A stretch of DNA of 64,000 nt from Serratia quinivorans (GCF_946227985.1 NZ_CAMKGL010000009.1:118899-182898); one strand, 5' to 3'. Positions 19,930-32,631 are shown, counted from the first letter of the stretch. Notes: generated by a model not told the origin, from the letters alone. Numbers and translations: made by a program.

Positions 19930-21045
19930 ATGAAATTAACAAAAGGTAAGGCATTGTTGGCTGGCTGTATCGCGATGGCTATCGGGCATGCGGCAATGGC
20001 AAAAGACATTAAGGTTGCGATCGTCGGGGCGATGTCCGGCCCGGTCGCCCAGTATGGCGATATGGAGTTTACCGGTGCCCGACAGGCGATTGCCGATATC
20101 AATGCCAAGGGTGGCATCAAGGGCGATAAGTTGGTTGGTGTGGAATACGACGATGCCTGCGACCCGAAACAGGCGGTAGCGGTGGCCAACAAGGTGATCA
20201 ACGACGGTATCCGCTATGTGATCGGCCACCTGTGTTCCTCCTCGACGCAGCCGGCTTCCGATATTTATGAAGATGAAGGCGTGATCATGATTACCCCGGC
20301 GGCCACCAACGCCGATCTGACCACCCGTGGTTACAAGATGATCATGCGTACCACCGGTCTGGACTCCGATCAGGGCCCGACCGCGGCCAAGTACATCCTC
20401 AGTGAAATCAAACCCAAGCGTATTGCCGTGATCCACGACAAGCAGCAGTATGGCGAAGGCCTGGCACGCTCGGTACGCGACAGTCTGAAAAAACAGGGTA
20501 CCGACGTGGTGATGTTTGAAGGTATCACCGCCGGCGATAAAGATTTCTCCACCCTGGTGGCGCGCCTGAAGAAAGAGAACGTCGATTTTGTTTATTTCGG
20601 CGGCTACTACCCGGAAATGGGCCAGATCCTGCGCCAGGCCAAACAGGCCGGCCTGACCACCCGCTTTATGGGGCCAGAGGGCGTGGGCAACTCCTCACTG
20701 TCCAACATCGCCGGTGCCGCTTCCGAAGGCATGCTGGTGACCTTGCCGAAACGCTACGATCAGGTTCCTGCCAACAAACCGATTGTGGATGCGCTGAAAG
20801 CCAAGAAACTGGATCCGACCGGGCCGTTTGTCTGGACCACCTACGCGGCACTGCAATCTCTGACCACCGGGATGGAGCGCAGCGGCAGCCAGGAGCCGGC
20901 CGACATCGTCAAGGATTTGAAAACCGGCAAGCCGGTGGACACCGTGATGGGGCCACTGAGCTGGGATGACAAGGGCGATCTTAAAGGCTTCGAGTTCGGC
21001 GTATTCGAATGGCATGCCGACGGCACATCAACACCGATTAAATAA
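19930..21045 (+). CDS. livK: branched-chain amino acid ABC transporter, periplasmic binding protein
   Basis: The ATG at 19930, with GGGGA upstream and followed by a signal peptide (cut after AMA, about residue 23), gives 371 residues; the frame from 19879 would run through the leader. The mature protein begins [23 protein letters not shown], characteristic of the LivJ/LivK family, and has the conserved Cys pair (DDACDPKQ and GHLCSSST). It captures leucine or branched-chain amino acids for LivHMGF. It is named livK from its position before livH; the sequence alone does not separate LivJ from LivK. Confidence 0.92.
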   Translation: MKLTKGKALLAGCIAMAIGHAAMAKDIKVAIVGAMSGPVAQYGDMEFTGARQAIADINAKGGIKGDKLVGVEYDDACDPKQAVAVANKVINDGIRYVIGHLCSSSTQPASDIYEDEGVIMITPAATNADLTTRGYKMIMRTTGLDSDQGPTAAKYILSEIKPKRIAVIHDKQQYGEGLARSVRDSLKKQGTDVVMFEGITAGDKDFSTLVARLKKENVDFVYFGGYYPEMGQILRQAKQAGLTTRFMGPEGVGNSSLSNIAGAASEGMLVTLPKRYDQVPANKPIVDALKAKKLDPTGPFVWTTYAALQSLTTGMERSGSQEPADIVKDLKTGKPVDTVMGPLSWDDKGDLKGFEFGVFEWHADGTSTPIK

Positions 21046-21172
21046 TATACCCGTCATACTTGAAGCTGCCTCTGTGTTGGCTGCGCCCGCGCACCCCAGT
21101 CACTTAGTTTACTAAGCTCCTGGGGATTTACGGCCTTGCCGCCTTGATGCAACTCCAATTATTTAGGGTATA
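21046..21172. repeat. ERIC (IRU) element 1
   Basis: A 127-base imperfect palindrome, the exact size of the enterobacterial ERIC element. Ends are TATACCC and GGGTATA; the core holds CACCCCAGTCACTTAG and CTAAGCTCCTGGGG, the sequences used to define ERIC. It begins right after the livK stop and lies in the livK-livH gap, so it is transcribed and may lower expression of the membrane genes relative to livK. Confidence 0.95.
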
Positions 21173-21286
21173 CCCTTGTCTTTCACGTTGTCTCGTTGTT
21201 GGTTGCAGCGTGAAATTCATTGGGTATAAGCATCTTTAATGGTTTTCATTCCAGGTTGCGATAAACATGCAGCCAAGGGTTAGAGT

Positions 21287-22209
<923 letters not shown>

Positions 22210-22213
<4 letters not shown>

Positions 22214-23493
22214 AACTCAATCTGCTCAATGCGTTGATCGCCACGCTGGTGCTGTTTGTAATGGCTTCGTTCCTGATGGGGATGCAACTGAGTCTCGATG
22301 GCACCAAACTGGTGGTGCATGGCGCGGCGGAAGTGCGCTGGATGTGGATCGGCATTGGCTGCGTCATCGTATTTTTCTTCCAGTTGCTGCGCCCGCTGAT
22401 GCAGCAAGGGCTGAAAAAAATCTCCGGCCCGTCATTCGTCTTGCCGAGCTTTGATGGCACCACCGCACGCCAGAAACTGCTGGCCGCGGCGATCATTATT
22501 GCCGCCGTCGCCTGGCCGTTCCTGGTATCGCGCGGCACGGTGGATATCGCCACCCTGACGTTGATCTACGTGATGCTGGGTCTGGGCCTGAACGTGGTCG
22601 TGGGGCTGTCCGGGCTGCTGGTGCTGGGTTACGGCGGCTTTTACGCCATCGGCGCTTACACCTATGCGCTGCTGAACCACTACTATGGCCTGGGTTTTTG
22701 GGAAAGCCTGCCGCTGGCGGGTATCGTCACCGCCATCTTCGGTTTCCTGCTCGGTTTCCCGGTGCTGCGCCTGCGCGGCGATTACCTGGCGATTGTGACG
22801 TTGGGCTTCGGTGAGATCGTGCGCATCCTGCTGCTGAACAATACCGAGATCACCGGCGGGCCGAACGGCATCAGCCAGATCCCGAAACCGACCTTCTTTG
22901 GGCTGGAGTTCAACCGCAGCCTGCGCGACGGCGGTTGGGACACCTTCCATAACTTCTTTGGCCTGAAATACGATCCGAGCGATCGCATCGTGTTTCTGTA
23001 TTTGGTGGCACTGCTGCTGGTGGTACTGACGCTGTTTGTGATCAATCGCCTGCTGCGCATGCCGCTGGGCCGTGCCTGGGAAGCGCTGCGCGAAGATGAA
23101 ATCGCCTGTCGTTCACTGGGCCTTAACCCGACCAAAATCAAGCTGACCGCCTTCACCATCAGCGCCGCCTTCGCCGGGTTTGCCGGTACGCTGTTTGCCG
23201 CGCGTCAGGGCTTTGTCAGCCCGGAATCCTTTACCTTCGTCGAGTCGGCCTTCGTGTTGGCGATTGTGGTATTGGGTGGCATGGGGTCGCAGTTTGCGGT
23301 GATCCTGGCGGCGATTCTGCTGGTGGTGTCGCGTGAAATGATGCGCGATCTGAACGAATACAGCATGTTGCTGCTGGGTGCCCTGATGGTCTTGATGATG
23401 ATTTGGCGACCACAGGGATTGCTGCCGATGAAGCGGCCACAGCTCAAACTGAAAGCGGCGGATATCCACGCGGGCAAGGGGGAACAGGCATGA
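22210..23493 (+). CDS. livM: branched-chain amino acid ABC transporter permease LivM
   Basis: 427 residues with about ten membrane helices, matching the E. coli LivM size. Diagnostic stretches are [21 protein letters not shown] and [29 protein letters not shown], the ATPase-contact loop. An N-terminal extension of two helices compared with LivH is normal for LivM. Start and stop overlap livH and livG (ATGA at both ends). Confidence 0.96.
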
Positions 23494-24260
23494 GTATGCA
23501 ACCTTTGCTGAAGGTCGAAGGGCTGTCGATGCGTTTCGGCGGCCTGCTGGCGGTCAATAACGTGGCGCTGGAACTTAATGAAGGCGAAATCGTTTCGCTG
23601 ATCGGCCCGAACGGTGCCGGAAAAACCACGGTATTTAACTGCCTGACCGGTTTCTACCGCCCAACCGGCGGCACCATTAAACTGCGCGAACGTCATTTGG
23701 AAGGGTTATCCGGCCAAAACATCGCTCGCATGGGCGTAGTGCGGACTTTCCAGCATGTGCGGCTGTTCCGTGAAATGACGGTGATCGAAAACCTGCTGGT
23801 CGCGCAGCACCAGCATCTGAAAAGCGGCGTCTTCGCCGGGCTGTTGAAAACGCCGGCCTTCCGCCGCGCCGAAGCTGACGCGCTGGAACGTGCTGCGGTG
23901 TGGCTGCAGCGGGTTGGCCTGCTGGAGATGGCTAACCGCTCGGCGGGCAACCTGGCTTACGGCCAGCAGCGGCGGCTGGAGATTGCGCGTTGCATGGTTA
24001 CCCGGCCGGAGCTGCTGATGCTCGACGAGCCGGCGGCGGGTTTGAACCCGAAGGAAACCGACGAGCTGGATCACCTGATTGTCGAACTGCGTAATCAGCA
24101 TAAAGTGTCGGTGCTGTTGATCGAACACGACATGAAGCTGGTGATGGGCATTTCCGACCGTATCTACGTGGTGAACCAGGGCACGCCGCTGGCGCAGGGC
24201 ACCCCGGCAGAAATCCGCAACAACCCGGACGTGATCCGGGCGTATTTGGGGGAAGCTTAA
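23490..24260 (+). CDS. livG: branched-chain amino acid ABC transporter ATPase LivG
   Basis: The ATG at 23490 overlaps the livM stop and gives 256 residues; the longer frame from 23403 lies inside livM. Walker A is GPNGAGKTT, the signature is the degenerate [13 protein letters not shown] typical of LivG, and Walker B is [10 protein letters not shown]. LivG and LivF form the ATPase pair of the importer. Confidence 0.96.
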   Translation: MSMQPLLKVEGLSMRFGGLLAVNNVALELNEGEIVSLIGPNGAGKTTVFNCLTGFYRPTGGTIKLRERHLEGLSGQNIARMGVVRTFQHVRLFREMTVIENLLVAQHQHLKSGVFAGLLKTPAFRRAEADALERAAVWLQRVGLLEMANRSAGNLAYGQQRRLEIARCMVTRPELLMLDEPAAGLNPKETDELDHLIVELRNQHKVSVLLIEHDMKLVMGISDRIYVVNQGTPLAQGTPAEIRNNPDVIRAYLGEA

Positions 24261-24961
24261 TGTTGTCATTTAATCAGGTATCCGCCCATTACGGCAAAAT
24301 TCAGGCGCTGCATCAGGTCAGCCTGAACATTAAACAGGGTGAGATAGTCACGCTGATCGGTGCTAACGGCGCCGGTAAAACTACGCTGCTCGGCACGCTG
24401 TGCGGTGAACCCCGTGCCAGCGAGGGCAGCATCACTTTCCTCGATCAGGATATTACCCAGTGGCAGACCTCGCGCATCATGCGTGAGGCGGTGGCGATTG
24501 TGCCGGAAGGGCGTAGGGTATTCTCGCGCATGACGGTGGAAGAGAATCTGGCGATGGGCGGTTTCTTTGCCGACCGCCAGCAGTATCAGCAGCGTATCGA
24601 ACGGGTTTTCGGCCTGTTCCCGCGCCTGCTGGAGCGCCGTGCCCAACGTTCCGGCACCATGTCCGGCGGTGAGCAACAGATGTTGGCGATCGGCCGTGCG
24701 CTGATGAGCCAGCCAAAGTTGCTGTTGCTCGACGAACCTTCGCTGGGGCTGGCGCCGATCATTATCCAGCAGATTTTTGACATCATTGAGCAACTGCGCG
24801 AAGAGGGAATGACCATCTTCCTGGTGGAGCAAAACGCCAATCAGGCGCTGAAACTGGCCGATCGTGGTTATGTACTGGAAAACGGCCGCGTGGTGTTGGA
24901 AGATACGGGAGCCGCATTGTTAGCAAACGAAGCAGTTAGGTCGGCATATCTGGGCGGCTGA
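24260..24961 (+). CDS. livF: branched-chain amino acid ABC transporter ATPase LivF
   Basis: 233 residues. Walker A GANGAGKTT, signature MSGGEQQMLAIGRAL and Walker B LLLLDEPSLGL are all intact. The start shares its A with the livG stop (TAATG), so the two ATPases should be made in equal amounts. An ERIC element begins right after the stop. Confidence 0.96.
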   Translation: MLSFNQVSAHYGKIQALHQVSLNIKQGEIVTLIGANGAGKTTLLGTLCGEPRASEGSITFLDQDITQWQTSRIMREAVAIVPEGRRVFSRMTVEENLAMGGFFADRQQYQQRIERVFGLFPRLLERRAQRSGTMSGGEQQMLAIGRALMSQPKLLLLDEPSLGLAPIIIQQIFDIIEQLREEGMTIFLVEQNANQALKLADRGYVLENGRVVLEDTGAALLANEAVRSAYLGG

Positions 24962-25089
24962 AATACCCGTCGTCTTTCAAGCTACAGCGTTGTTAACTGC
25001 ACTCGCTTACCCCAGTCACTTACTAAAGTAAGCTCCTGGAGGATAAGCGAGCTGGTCGCCTGGCTGTAACTGGAAATCCATAGGGTATT
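24962..25089. repeat. ERIC (IRU) element 2
   Basis: A 128-base imperfect palindrome with ends AATACCC and GGGTATT and the core CCCCAGTCACTTACT...AGTAAGCTCCTGGAGG. It starts immediately after the livF stop and separates liv from the aminotransferase gene. Confidence 0.94.
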
Positions 25090-25159
25090 AGAGGGAATTT
25101 ACCGATAAAGGTAACTCAGGCTGCACCTGCATTTTTAACGATTACGAGAAGAAGAAGAA

Positions 25160-26347
25160 ATGAACACAGAAGGGTTACTCGCGCAGCGCATCGTAAAAGT
25201 AAAAAGCTCGGCAATTCGTGAATTGCTCAAGCACAGTAAGATGGAAAACGTCATTTCGCTGGCGGGCGGCATCCCCTCTGATGCCCTGTTTGATTTCGAG
25301 GGCCTGAGCATCGCCACTCATCAGGCGATCACCGAGCAGCCGAAAAGCGCTTTCCAGTATGGTTTGACCGAAGGCAGCCCGGTGCTGCGTGAACGCATCT
25401 GCGAGCTGTGTGCCGAGCGTGGCGTCACCGCCACCGCCGAAGAAGTGATGGTCACGGCCGGTTCCCAGCAAGCGCTGGATCTGGTGATGCGCGCCATCGT
25501 CAACCCGGGCGATGTGTTTGTGGTGGAGCGTCCGACCTATCTGGCGGCATTACAGACGCTGGAACTGGCGGAAGCCAACATCATGTCGGTGTCGTCCGAC
25601 AGCGATGGCATGGTGGTCGAAGAGCTGGCCGAGTTGCTGAAAACCCAGCGCATCAAGGGTGTGTATGTGGTGCCGAACTTTGGCAACCCAAGCGGTATCA
25701 CCCTGAGTGCGGCGCGCCGCGAACTGTTGGTAAAATTGGCGGCCGAGCACAATTTCCTGATCATCGAGGATGACCCGTACGGCGAACTGCGTTTTACCGA
25801 AGAGCGCAACGCCACGCTGCACCAGATTTCGCAGCAGGTACTGGGTCATACCGATAACATTATCTATACCTCGACCTTCTCCAAGATCCTGGCACCGGGC
25901 CTGCGTCTGGGCTGGGCAATTTTGCCGCCGTTCTTGCTGCATAAAGTGGCGATCATCAAGCAGGCGGCGGATCTGCACGCCAGCGCGCTGTCGCAAAGCA
26001 TCGTCGAATGCTACCTGGGGCTGGATCGTCTGCCGGCGCAGATCGAAAAGATCCGCGCGGCCTACAAGCAAAAGGGCGAGATCCTGGCCGGACTGGTGGA
26101 ACAAGAGCTGGGCGATCACATCAGCTTTGATATGCCGAAGGGCGGTATGTTTCTGTGGGCACGCTTCCGTCAGCCGTTTAACGCGACCGAATGGCTGAAA
26201 ACCACCCTGCAGCAGGGCGTGGTGTTTGTGCCGGGAGAGTACTTCTTCTCAGACAACCCGGATCGTTCGACCTTCCGCCTGTCGTTCGCCACCGCGACCG
26301 AACAGCAAATGCAGGAAGCGGTCGCTCGACTGCGTCGTTCGCTGTAA
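25160..26347 (+). CDS. PLP-dependent aminotransferase, class I/II
   Basis: 395 residues; a fold-type I aminotransferase. The PLP-binding lysine is Lys242 in STFSKILAPGLRLGW. Other landmarks are GLTEGSPVLRERI, TAGSQQALDLV (cofactor phosphate loop), VPNFGNPSG and FRLSFA with the substrate-carboxylate arginine. It resembles the free-standing aminotransferases related to LysN/2-aminoadipate transaminase and to the C-terminal half of MocR regulators, but has no DNA-binding domain. The position after livKHMGF suggests a role with branched-chain or aromatic amino acids; this is inference. It is bounded by two ERIC elements. Confidence 0.88.
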   Translation: MNTEGLLAQRIVKVKSSAIRELLKHSKMENVISLAGGIPSDALFDFEGLSIATHQAITEQPKSAFQYGLTEGSPVLRERICELCAERGVTATAEEVMVTAGSQQALDLVMRAIVNPGDVFVVERPTYLAALQTLELAEANIMSVSSDSDGMVVEELAELLKTQRIKGVYVVPNFGNPSGITLSAARRELLVKLAAEHNFLIIEDDPYGELRFTEERNATLHQISQQVLGHTDNIIYTSTFSKILAPGLRLGWAILPPFLLHKVAIIKQAADLHASALSQSIVECYLGLDRLPAQIEKIRAAYKQKGEILAGLVEQELGDHISFDMPKGGMFLWARFRQPFNATEWLKTTLQQGVVFVPGEYFFSDNPDRSTFRLSFATATEQQMQEAVARLRRSL

Positions 26348-26412
26348 TCCCTGCGGCGGCGGGGCAGTTTTCCCTGCCGCCGACATCAAACCGCAATCTG
26401 CACTTCACTCTC

Positions 26413-26452
26413 CCGTCATATGGCTGTCATCTAACGTTTATGTTTCTGTCAT
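26413..26452 (+). promoter_or_regulatory. tandem Pho box upstream of ugpB
   Basis: Four 7-base units are spaced exactly 11 bases apart: CCGTCAT (26413), CTGTCAT (26424), CGTTTAT (26435, weak) and CTGTCAT (26446). The consensus PhoB unit is CTGTCAT with an 11-base repeat, so this is two adjacent Pho boxes. Phosphate starvation should activate the ugp operon, as known for E. coli. A poor -10 (near 26464-26470) follows at the expected distance. Confidence 0.88.
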
Positions 26453-26467
26453 CCGAGCATGGCATGT

Positions 26468-26593
26468 TATCCCCGTCATCTTTCAGGCCGCTGCGTTGTT
26501 GCCTGCCCTGATGTTTCCCTGTCACTTAGTTAACTAAGCTCCGAGGGATCCATCAGGTTGCCGCCTGGCCGCGACTTGAAAGCTATAGGGGAA
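26468..26593. repeat. ERIC (IRU) element 3, in the ugpB leader
   Basis: About 126 bases, palindromic, with ends TATCCCC and GGGGA. Its core holds CTGTCACTTAGTTAACTAAG followed by CTCCGAGGGATC, diverged from the ERIC consensus but recognisable. It lies between the Pho box and the ugpB ATG at 26663, so transcripts from the Pho promoter should carry it in their 5' untranslated region. Confidence 0.88.
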
Positions 26594-26662
26594 CACTTCC
26601 GAACAAGAATTGATTCTTTTCGCTCACGCGCTTATTACACCAGCTTTTTTCAGGAGTTAGGC

Positions 26663-27982
26663 ATGCTCACCTACGCTATTCGCAAAACTACGCTGTGCGT
26701 CGCATTGACCCTGGCGGTCAGCACTCAGGCACTGGCGGCCACCGAGATCCCGTTCTGGCATTCAATGGAAGGTGAATTGGGTAAAGAGGTCGATTCCCTG
26801 GCGGATCGCTTTAACCAGTCGCACACCGACGTCAAAATTGTCCCGGTTTATAAAGGTAACTACGAACAGAGCCTGGCGGCGGGCATTGCGGCCTATCGCT
26901 CAGGCAAAGCGCCGGCAATTTTGCAGGTGTACGAGGTGGGCACGGCAACCATGATGGCCAGTAAGGCGATCAAGCCGGTGTATGAAGTGTTTAAAGATGC
27001 CGGTATCAACTTTGACGAGTCGGTGTTCGTGCCGACGGTATCCGGCTACTACACCGATAACAAGAGCGGGCACCTGCTGTCTCAGCCGTTCAACAGCTCC
27101 ACGCCGGTGTTGTATTACAACAAGGACGCCTTCAAAAAAGCGGGCCTGAACCCGGATCAGCCACCAAAAACCTGGCAGGAACTGGCGGCGGATACCGCCA
27201 AGCTGCGTGCAGCCGGTATGAAGTGTGGCTACGCCAGCGGCTGGCAGGGCTGGATCCAGCTCGAGAACTTCAGCGCCTGGCATGGGGTGCCATTCGCCAC
27301 AGAGAACAACGGTTTCGGCGGTACCAGCGCCAAGCTGGAATTCAACAAGCCGCTGCAGGTCAAGCACATCCAACTGCTGGAAGAGATGAACAAAAAGGGT
27401 GATTTCACCTATTTCGGCCGTAAAGACGAATCTACCGAGAAGTTCTACAGCGGTGACTGCGCCATTACTACTGCGTCATCCGGCTCTCTGGCGGATATCA
27501 AGCATTACGCCAAGTTCAACTACGGCGTGGGCATGATGCCTTACGATGCCGATGCCAAAAATGCACCGCAGAACGCCATCATTGGCGGTGCCAGCCTGTG
27601 GGTGATGAACGGCAAAGATGCTGCCACGTACAAAGGGGTCGCTGAGTTCCTGCAGTATCTGGCCCAGCCGGAAATCGCTGCCGAATGGCACCAGAAGACC
27701 GGTTATCTGCCGATCACCACCGCTGCCTACGATCTGACCAAGCAACAGGGCTTCTATGACAAGAACCCGGGTGCCGATGTGGCGACGCGTCAGATGCTGA
27801 ACAAGCCACCGTTGCCGTTCACCAAGGGCCTGCGTCTGGGCAACATGCCGCAGATCCGTACCGTAGTGGATGAAGAATTGGAAGGCGTGTGGACCGGCAA
27901 GAAAACGCCACAGCAGGCGCTGGATGCCGCCGTGCAGCGTGGTGACGTACTGCTGCGCCGCTTCGAGTCCCAGACCAAGTAA
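26663..27982 (+). CDS. ugpB: glycerol-3-phosphate ABC transporter, periplasmic binding protein
   Basis: The ATG at 26663, nine bases after CAGGAG, gives 439 residues (E. coli UgpB has 438); the frame is open back to 26558 but runs through the ERIC element. A signal peptide ends at ALAA near residue 24. The mature protein begins [25 protein letters not shown], characteristic of UgpB, which binds sn-glycerol-3-phosphate and glycerophosphocholine. It is first in the ugpBAECQ operon. Confidence 0.95.
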   Translation: MLTYAIRKTTLCVALTLAVSTQALAATEIPFWHSMEGELGKEVDSLADRFNQSHTDVKIVPVYKGNYEQSLAAGIAAYRSGKAPAILQVYEVGTATMMASKAIKPVYEVFKDAGINFDESVFVPTVSGYYTDNKSGHLLSQPFNSSTPVLYYNKDAFKKAGLNPDQPPKTWQELAADTAKLRAAGMKCGYASGWQGWIQLENFSAWHGVPFATENNGFGGTSAKLEFNKPLQVKHIQLLEEMNKKGDFTYFGRKDESTEKFYSGDCAITTASSGSLADIKHYAKFNYGVGMMPYDADAKNAPQNAIIGGASLWVMNGKDAATYKGVAEFLQYLAQPEIAAEWHQKTGYLPITTAAYDLTKQQGFYDKNPGADVATRQMLNKPPLPFTKGLRLGNMPQIRTVVDEELEGVWTGKKTPQQALDAAVQRGDVLLRRFESQTK

Positions 27983-28020
27983 CGTCAACCGGAATTCCCT
28001 TCCGGTGAACGACACCGATT

Positions 28021-28054
28021 TCACCCCCTCTCCCCAGGGAGAGGGCCGGGGTGA
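28021..28054. repeat. REP-like nested palindrome between ugpB and ugpA
   Basis: CCCTCTCC (28026-28033) pairs with GGAGAGGG (28038-28045), and TCACCCC (28021-28027) with GGGGTGA (28048-28054). This short palindrome type is a common dispersed repeat in gamma-proteobacteria. In the 114-base gap after ugpB it could protect the binding-protein mRNA from 3' decay, as REP does after malE in E. coli. Confidence 0.75.
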
Positions 28055-28096
28055 GGGGCTCAGTTGGCCCTTCACTCACATTAACGGTTAACCCCT

Positions 28097-28984
28097 ATGT
28101 CATCTTCCCGTCCCGGTTTCGGCTGTAGCTGGCTGCCCTATGCACTGGTGCTGCCGCAACTGTTGATCACCGCAATCTTCTTCCTGTGGCCCGCCGGCGA
28201 AGCGCTGTGGTATTCGGTGCAAAGCCTCGATCCATTCGGCCTGTCCAGCCAGTTTGTCGGCTTGGATAACTTTACTCAACTGTTCCAGGATCCTTACTAT
28301 CTCGATTCGTTTTACACCACGTTGATTTTCAGCTTCCTGGTGGCGGGTATCGGGCTGGTAGTGTCGCTGTTCTTCGCTGCGCTGGTGGATTACGTGCTGC
28401 GCGGCAGCCGGATTTACCAGACGCTGATGATCTTGCCTTATGCGGTAGCTCCGGCAGTGGCGGCGGTGCTGTGGATCTTCCTGTTCAACCCCGGCCTGGG
28501 GCTGATTACTCATTTTCTTAACGGATTGGGCTACAACTGGAACCACGCGCAGAACAGTGGGCAAGCGATGTTCCTGGTGGTGCTGGCTTCGGTCTGGCAG
28601 CAAATCAGCTACAACTTCCTGTTTTTCCTGGCGGCGCTACAGTCCATTCCCCGCTCGCTGGTGGAAGCGGCAGCCATCGACGGTGCCGGTCCGGTGCGGC
28701 GTTTCTTCAATCTGGTGCTGCCATTGATCACGCCGGTGAGCTTCTTTCTGCTGGTGGTGAATCTGGTGTACGCCTTCTTCGACACCTTCCCGGTGATCGA
28801 TGCCGCGACCGGCGGTGGGCCGGTGCAGTCCACGACTACGCTGATCTACAAGATCTATCGCGAAGGCTTTGCCGGTCTGGACTTGTCCAGCTCTGCGGCG
28901 CAGTCGGTGATCCTGATGCTGCTGGTAATTGGCCTGACGGTGATCCAGTTCCGTTTTGTCGAACGTAAGGTGCGTTACCAATGA
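28097..28984 (+). CDS. ugpA: glycerol-3-phosphate ABC transporter permease UgpA
   Basis: 295 residues, the same as E. coli UgpA, six membrane helices of the MalF type. The cytoplasmic EAA loop is visible as [24 protein letters not shown]. It pairs with UgpE. Its stop overlaps the ugpE ATG by four bases. Confidence 0.96.
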   Translation: MSSSRPGFGCSWLPYALVLPQLLITAIFFLWPAGEALWYSVQSLDPFGLSSQFVGLDNFTQLFQDPYYLDSFYTTLIFSFLVAGIGLVVSLFFAALVDYVLRGSRIYQTLMILPYAVAPAVAAVLWIFLFNPGLGLITHFLNGLGYNWNHAQNSGQAMFLVVLASVWQQISYNFLFFLAALQSIPRSLVEAAAIDGAGPVRRFFNLVLPLITPVSFFLLVVNLVYAFFDTFPVIDAATGGGPVQSTTTLIYKIYREGFAGLDLSSSAAQSVILMLLVIGLTVIQFRFVERKVRYQ

Positions 28985-29826
28985 TTGAGAACCGACGCGG
29001 GCTGGATATCTTCAGCCACGTAATGCTGATTATCGGCGTGCTGGTGGTGCTGTTCCCGCTGTATGTGGCCTTTGTTGCCGCCACGCTGGACGACAAACAG
29101 GTATTCCAGGTGCCGATGACCCTGGTCCCGGGCGGCCACCTGTGGGAAAACATCAGCAATATCTGGCAGGGCGGAGTGGGCAACCTTAAGGTGCCGTTTT
29201 CGCTGCTGCTGCTCAACAGCGTGATCATGGCGCTGGCCATTACCTTCGGCAAAATCGTGGTATCGGTGCTGTCGGCCTATGCCATCGTTTATTTTCGTTT
29301 TCCGCTGCGCAGCCTGTTTTTCTGGCTGATTTTCATGACGCTGATGTTGCCGGTGGAAGTGCGTATTTTCCCTACGGTAGAGGTGATCTCCAACCTCAAC
29401 CTGCTGGACAGCTACACCGGCCTGACGCTGCCGCTGATGGCCTCGGCAACCGCGACCTTCCTGCTGCGCCAGTTCTTTATGACCTTGCCGGACGAACTGC
29501 TGGAAGCCGCGCGTATTGATGGTGCCGGCCCGATGCGCTTCTTCTGGGACATCGTGTTGCCGCTGTCGAAGACCAACCTGGCGGCGCTGTTTGTCATCAC
29601 CTTTATCTACGGCTGGAACCAGTACCTGTGGCCGATCCTGATTACCAGCGACGCCTCAATGGGTACCGCGGTGGCGGGCATCAAAAGCATGATCTCCACC
29701 TCCGGCGCGCCGACCCAGTGGAATCAGGTGATGGCGGCGATGATTCTGACTTTAATCCCGCCGCTGGCGGTGGTTCTTCTGATGCAGCGCTGGTTTGTAC
29801 GCGGCCTGGTTGATAGCGAAAAGTAA
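28981..29826 (+). CDS. ugpE: glycerol-3-phosphate ABC transporter permease UgpE
   Basis: 281 residues, as in E. coli, of the MalG type. The EAA loop is [23 protein letters not shown]. It forms the membrane channel with UgpA. The start overlaps ugpA; ugpC follows 16 bases after the stop. Confidence 0.96.
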   Translation: MIENRRGLDIFSHVMLIIGVLVVLFPLYVAFVAATLDDKQVFQVPMTLVPGGHLWENISNIWQGGVGNLKVPFSLLLLNSVIMALAITFGKIVVSVLSAYAIVYFRFPLRSLFFWLIFMTLMLPVEVRIFPTVEVISNLNLLDSYTGLTLPLMASATATFLLRQFFMTLPDELLEAARIDGAGPMRFFWDIVLPLSKTNLAALFVITFIYGWNQYLWPILITSDASMGTAVAGIKSMISTSGAPTQWNQVMAAMILTLIPPLAVVLLMQRWFVRGLVDSEK

Positions 29827-29842
29827 CGAGAGAAATTTTCAC

Positions 29843-30912
<1,070 letters not shown>

Positions 30913-30916
<4 letters not shown>

Positions 30917-31662
30917 TGACCACAGCCTGGCCTTACCCTCATATTGTTGCCCACCGCGGCGGCGGCTCTCTGGCACCGGAAAACACCCTGGCGGCGATCG
31001 ACGTTGGCGCCCGTCACGGCCACAAAATGATTGAGTTCGACGCCAAGCTGGCGCAGGACGGGCAGATTTTTCTGCTGCATGACGATACTCTGGATCGCAC
31101 CAGCAACGGCTGGGGCGTGGCGGGCGAATTGCCGTGGGACAAGCTGGTGCAACTGGATGCCGGCAACTGGTATAACTCCGCCTACAAAGGCGAACGCTTA
31201 CCCTTGCTGGCGGAGGTCGCGGAACGCTGCCTGCAGCACGGCATGATGGCGAACATTGAAATCAAGCCCACCACCGGCAGCGATGATGAAACCGGCCGGG
31301 TCGTGGCGCTGGCGGCGCGCCTGCTGTGGCAGGGGCAGACCGATCCGCTGCTGTCTTCGTTCTCGGTTGAAGCGCTCGCAGCGGCACAGCGCACCGTGCC
31401 TGAATTACCGCGCGGCCTGTTGCTGGATCAGTGGGATGACAACTGGCCGGCGCTGACCGAACGCCTGGGTTGCGTGTCTTTGCACATCAACCATAAAGAA
31501 CTGACCGCCGAACGGGTGGCAGCGCTGAAAGCGGCGGGATTGCGCATTCTGGTTTATACCGTCAACCAGCCGGCGCGGGCGCGCTTGTTGTTGAACTGGG
31601 GCGTTGACTGCATTTGCACCGACCGAATAGATTTGATTGGCCCCGATTTCCCCAATGGCTAA
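30913..31662 (+). CDS. ugpQ: glycerophosphodiester phosphodiesterase UgpQ
   Basis: 249 residues; a cytoplasmic GDPD TIM-barrel enzyme that cleaves imported glycerophosphodiesters to glycerol-3-phosphate and an alcohol. Family residues are the N-terminal [14 protein letters not shown] (catalytic His and Arg, metal-binding Glu) and [26 protein letters not shown]. The start overlaps the ugpC stop; a second ATG at 30916 is possible. Its end overlaps yhhA, on the other strand, by four bases. Confidence 0.95.
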
Positions 31663-31988
31663 CCTCGGTTGACCGGCGTCGGCAGCGGCGCCTGAGGTAC
31701 CGCAGGCGTGGTGCGATCGAACGGATTGCGCGGTTGATTGCCATTTGGCAGCAGTTGCCCGCCGTTCGGAGCAGTTCGCTGCAGTTGCTGCTGGTTGTTG
31801 TCGAACAGCCGCTGTTGCTGCAGGCGGCGCTGATCCAACTGTTGGTTATTCAGCATGCGCTGCTGTTGCGCTTGCTGATTGCGTTGGTTGAGAAACTGCT
31901 GTTGCGAGCTGAGTTCGGTAACCCCATTGGCTGCACTGGCCAATCCGGACAGCAGCAACAGGCCGTAGAGCAGGTGATAAGTCTTCAT
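31659..31988 (-). CDS. yhhA: DUF2756 secreted Gln-rich protein YhhA
   Basis: The ATG at 31988 ([13 protein letters not shown]) gives 109 residues with a signal peptide ending near ASA (residue 19). The mature part is extremely rich in glutamine, asparagine and arginine ([19 protein letters not shown]), then a proline-rich tail. It matches YhhA, found next to ugpQ in E. coli. The function is unknown. The stop lies inside the ugpQ 3' end. Confidence 0.88.
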   Translation of the reverse strand: MKTYHLLYGLLLLSGLASAANGVTELSSQQQFLNQRNQQAQQQRMLNNQQLDQRRLQQQRLFDNNQQQLQRTAPNGGQLLPNGNQPRNPFDRTTPAVPQAPLPTPVNRG

Positions 31989-32084
31989 GATGTTTACCTC
32001 GCTTTTTTGCAAACGGTATCTACCATAAAGAATAGACTCTTGTCTCGAGTAGTTGTAGCAAGCTCTGAGGGAAATAAGTGTAAA

Positions 32085-32561
32085 TTACTTATCCTCGAAT
32101 TTACTTTCGTATTCAACTACTTCACCATTTTTTTGTAGTAGGTATGTACCATTATATACTGTGAGATATACCCTGTTCTCACTGTCATTATTAACAGAAA
32201 AAACAGCATCTTTTTCGATACAATTTATCTTTGTTTTCATATCGTCAAAGCAAAGTCTGTCATGCTTATCTTCTGCTTTATACCCATCACCGAATAACCA
32301 GAACGTAATGTTAAAATTACCATAGGATGCTGGTTTTGGAATGCCATATTTTTTCTTTAACATATCTTTATTTTTCAGCCACCAAGCTATTTTTCCTTTG
32401 TCAGTAATAGGGAAGTTTTTCACTAAAACAGCACTGAAATTCCCATCATCATGAATGGCAACGATTTCCACTGGACGCAACGACAACCAGAAGAAATAAA
32501 TAAGCAGAACACAGCCAGCTAATGATAGTGCACGAAGCGTTTTCTTGTTTTTTGTTTTCAC
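32085..32561 (-). CDS. DUF943-family membrane-anchored protein, paralogue A
   Basis: 158 residues from a GTG at 32561 with GAAGG upstream. One membrane helix (about residues 10-28) precedes a periplasmic domain with the family stretch WLSLRPVEIVAIHDDGNFS, then VLVKNFPITDKGKIAWW, IPKP, FGDGYK and DRLCFDDMKTKINCIEKDA, whose two cysteines could form a disulfide. This is the pattern of DUF943 proteins, whose function is unknown. Together with two paralogues downstream it forms an AT-rich island. The 30-40 bases before the start resemble those before paralogue C. Confidence 0.87.
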   Translation of the reverse strand: MKTKNKKTLRALSLAGCVLLIYFFWLSLRPVEIVAIHDDGNFSAVLVKNFPITDKGKIAWWLKNKDMLKKKYGIPKPASYGNFNITFWLFGDGYKAEDKHDRLCFDDMKTKINCIEKDAVFSVNNDSENRVYLTVYNGTYLLQKNGEVVEYESKFEDK

Positions 32562-32631
32562 TAGAACCTTCGGTAATCTTTACTGTGATTTCTGTATTGC
32601 TCTCGCAGGATTAACCACTGGGAAAACTATT

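Noticed and set aside
26558..26662. Earlier ATG for ugpB at 26558
   Set aside because: It lies inside the ERIC element and would bury the signal peptide; the ATG at 26663 has a good ribosome-binding site.
32562..32631. A third copy of the small gene before DUF943 paralogue A
   Set aside because: Only about 35 bases near the GTG resemble the 5' leader of paralogue C; there is no ATG or in-frame reading of the conserved 24-residue head.
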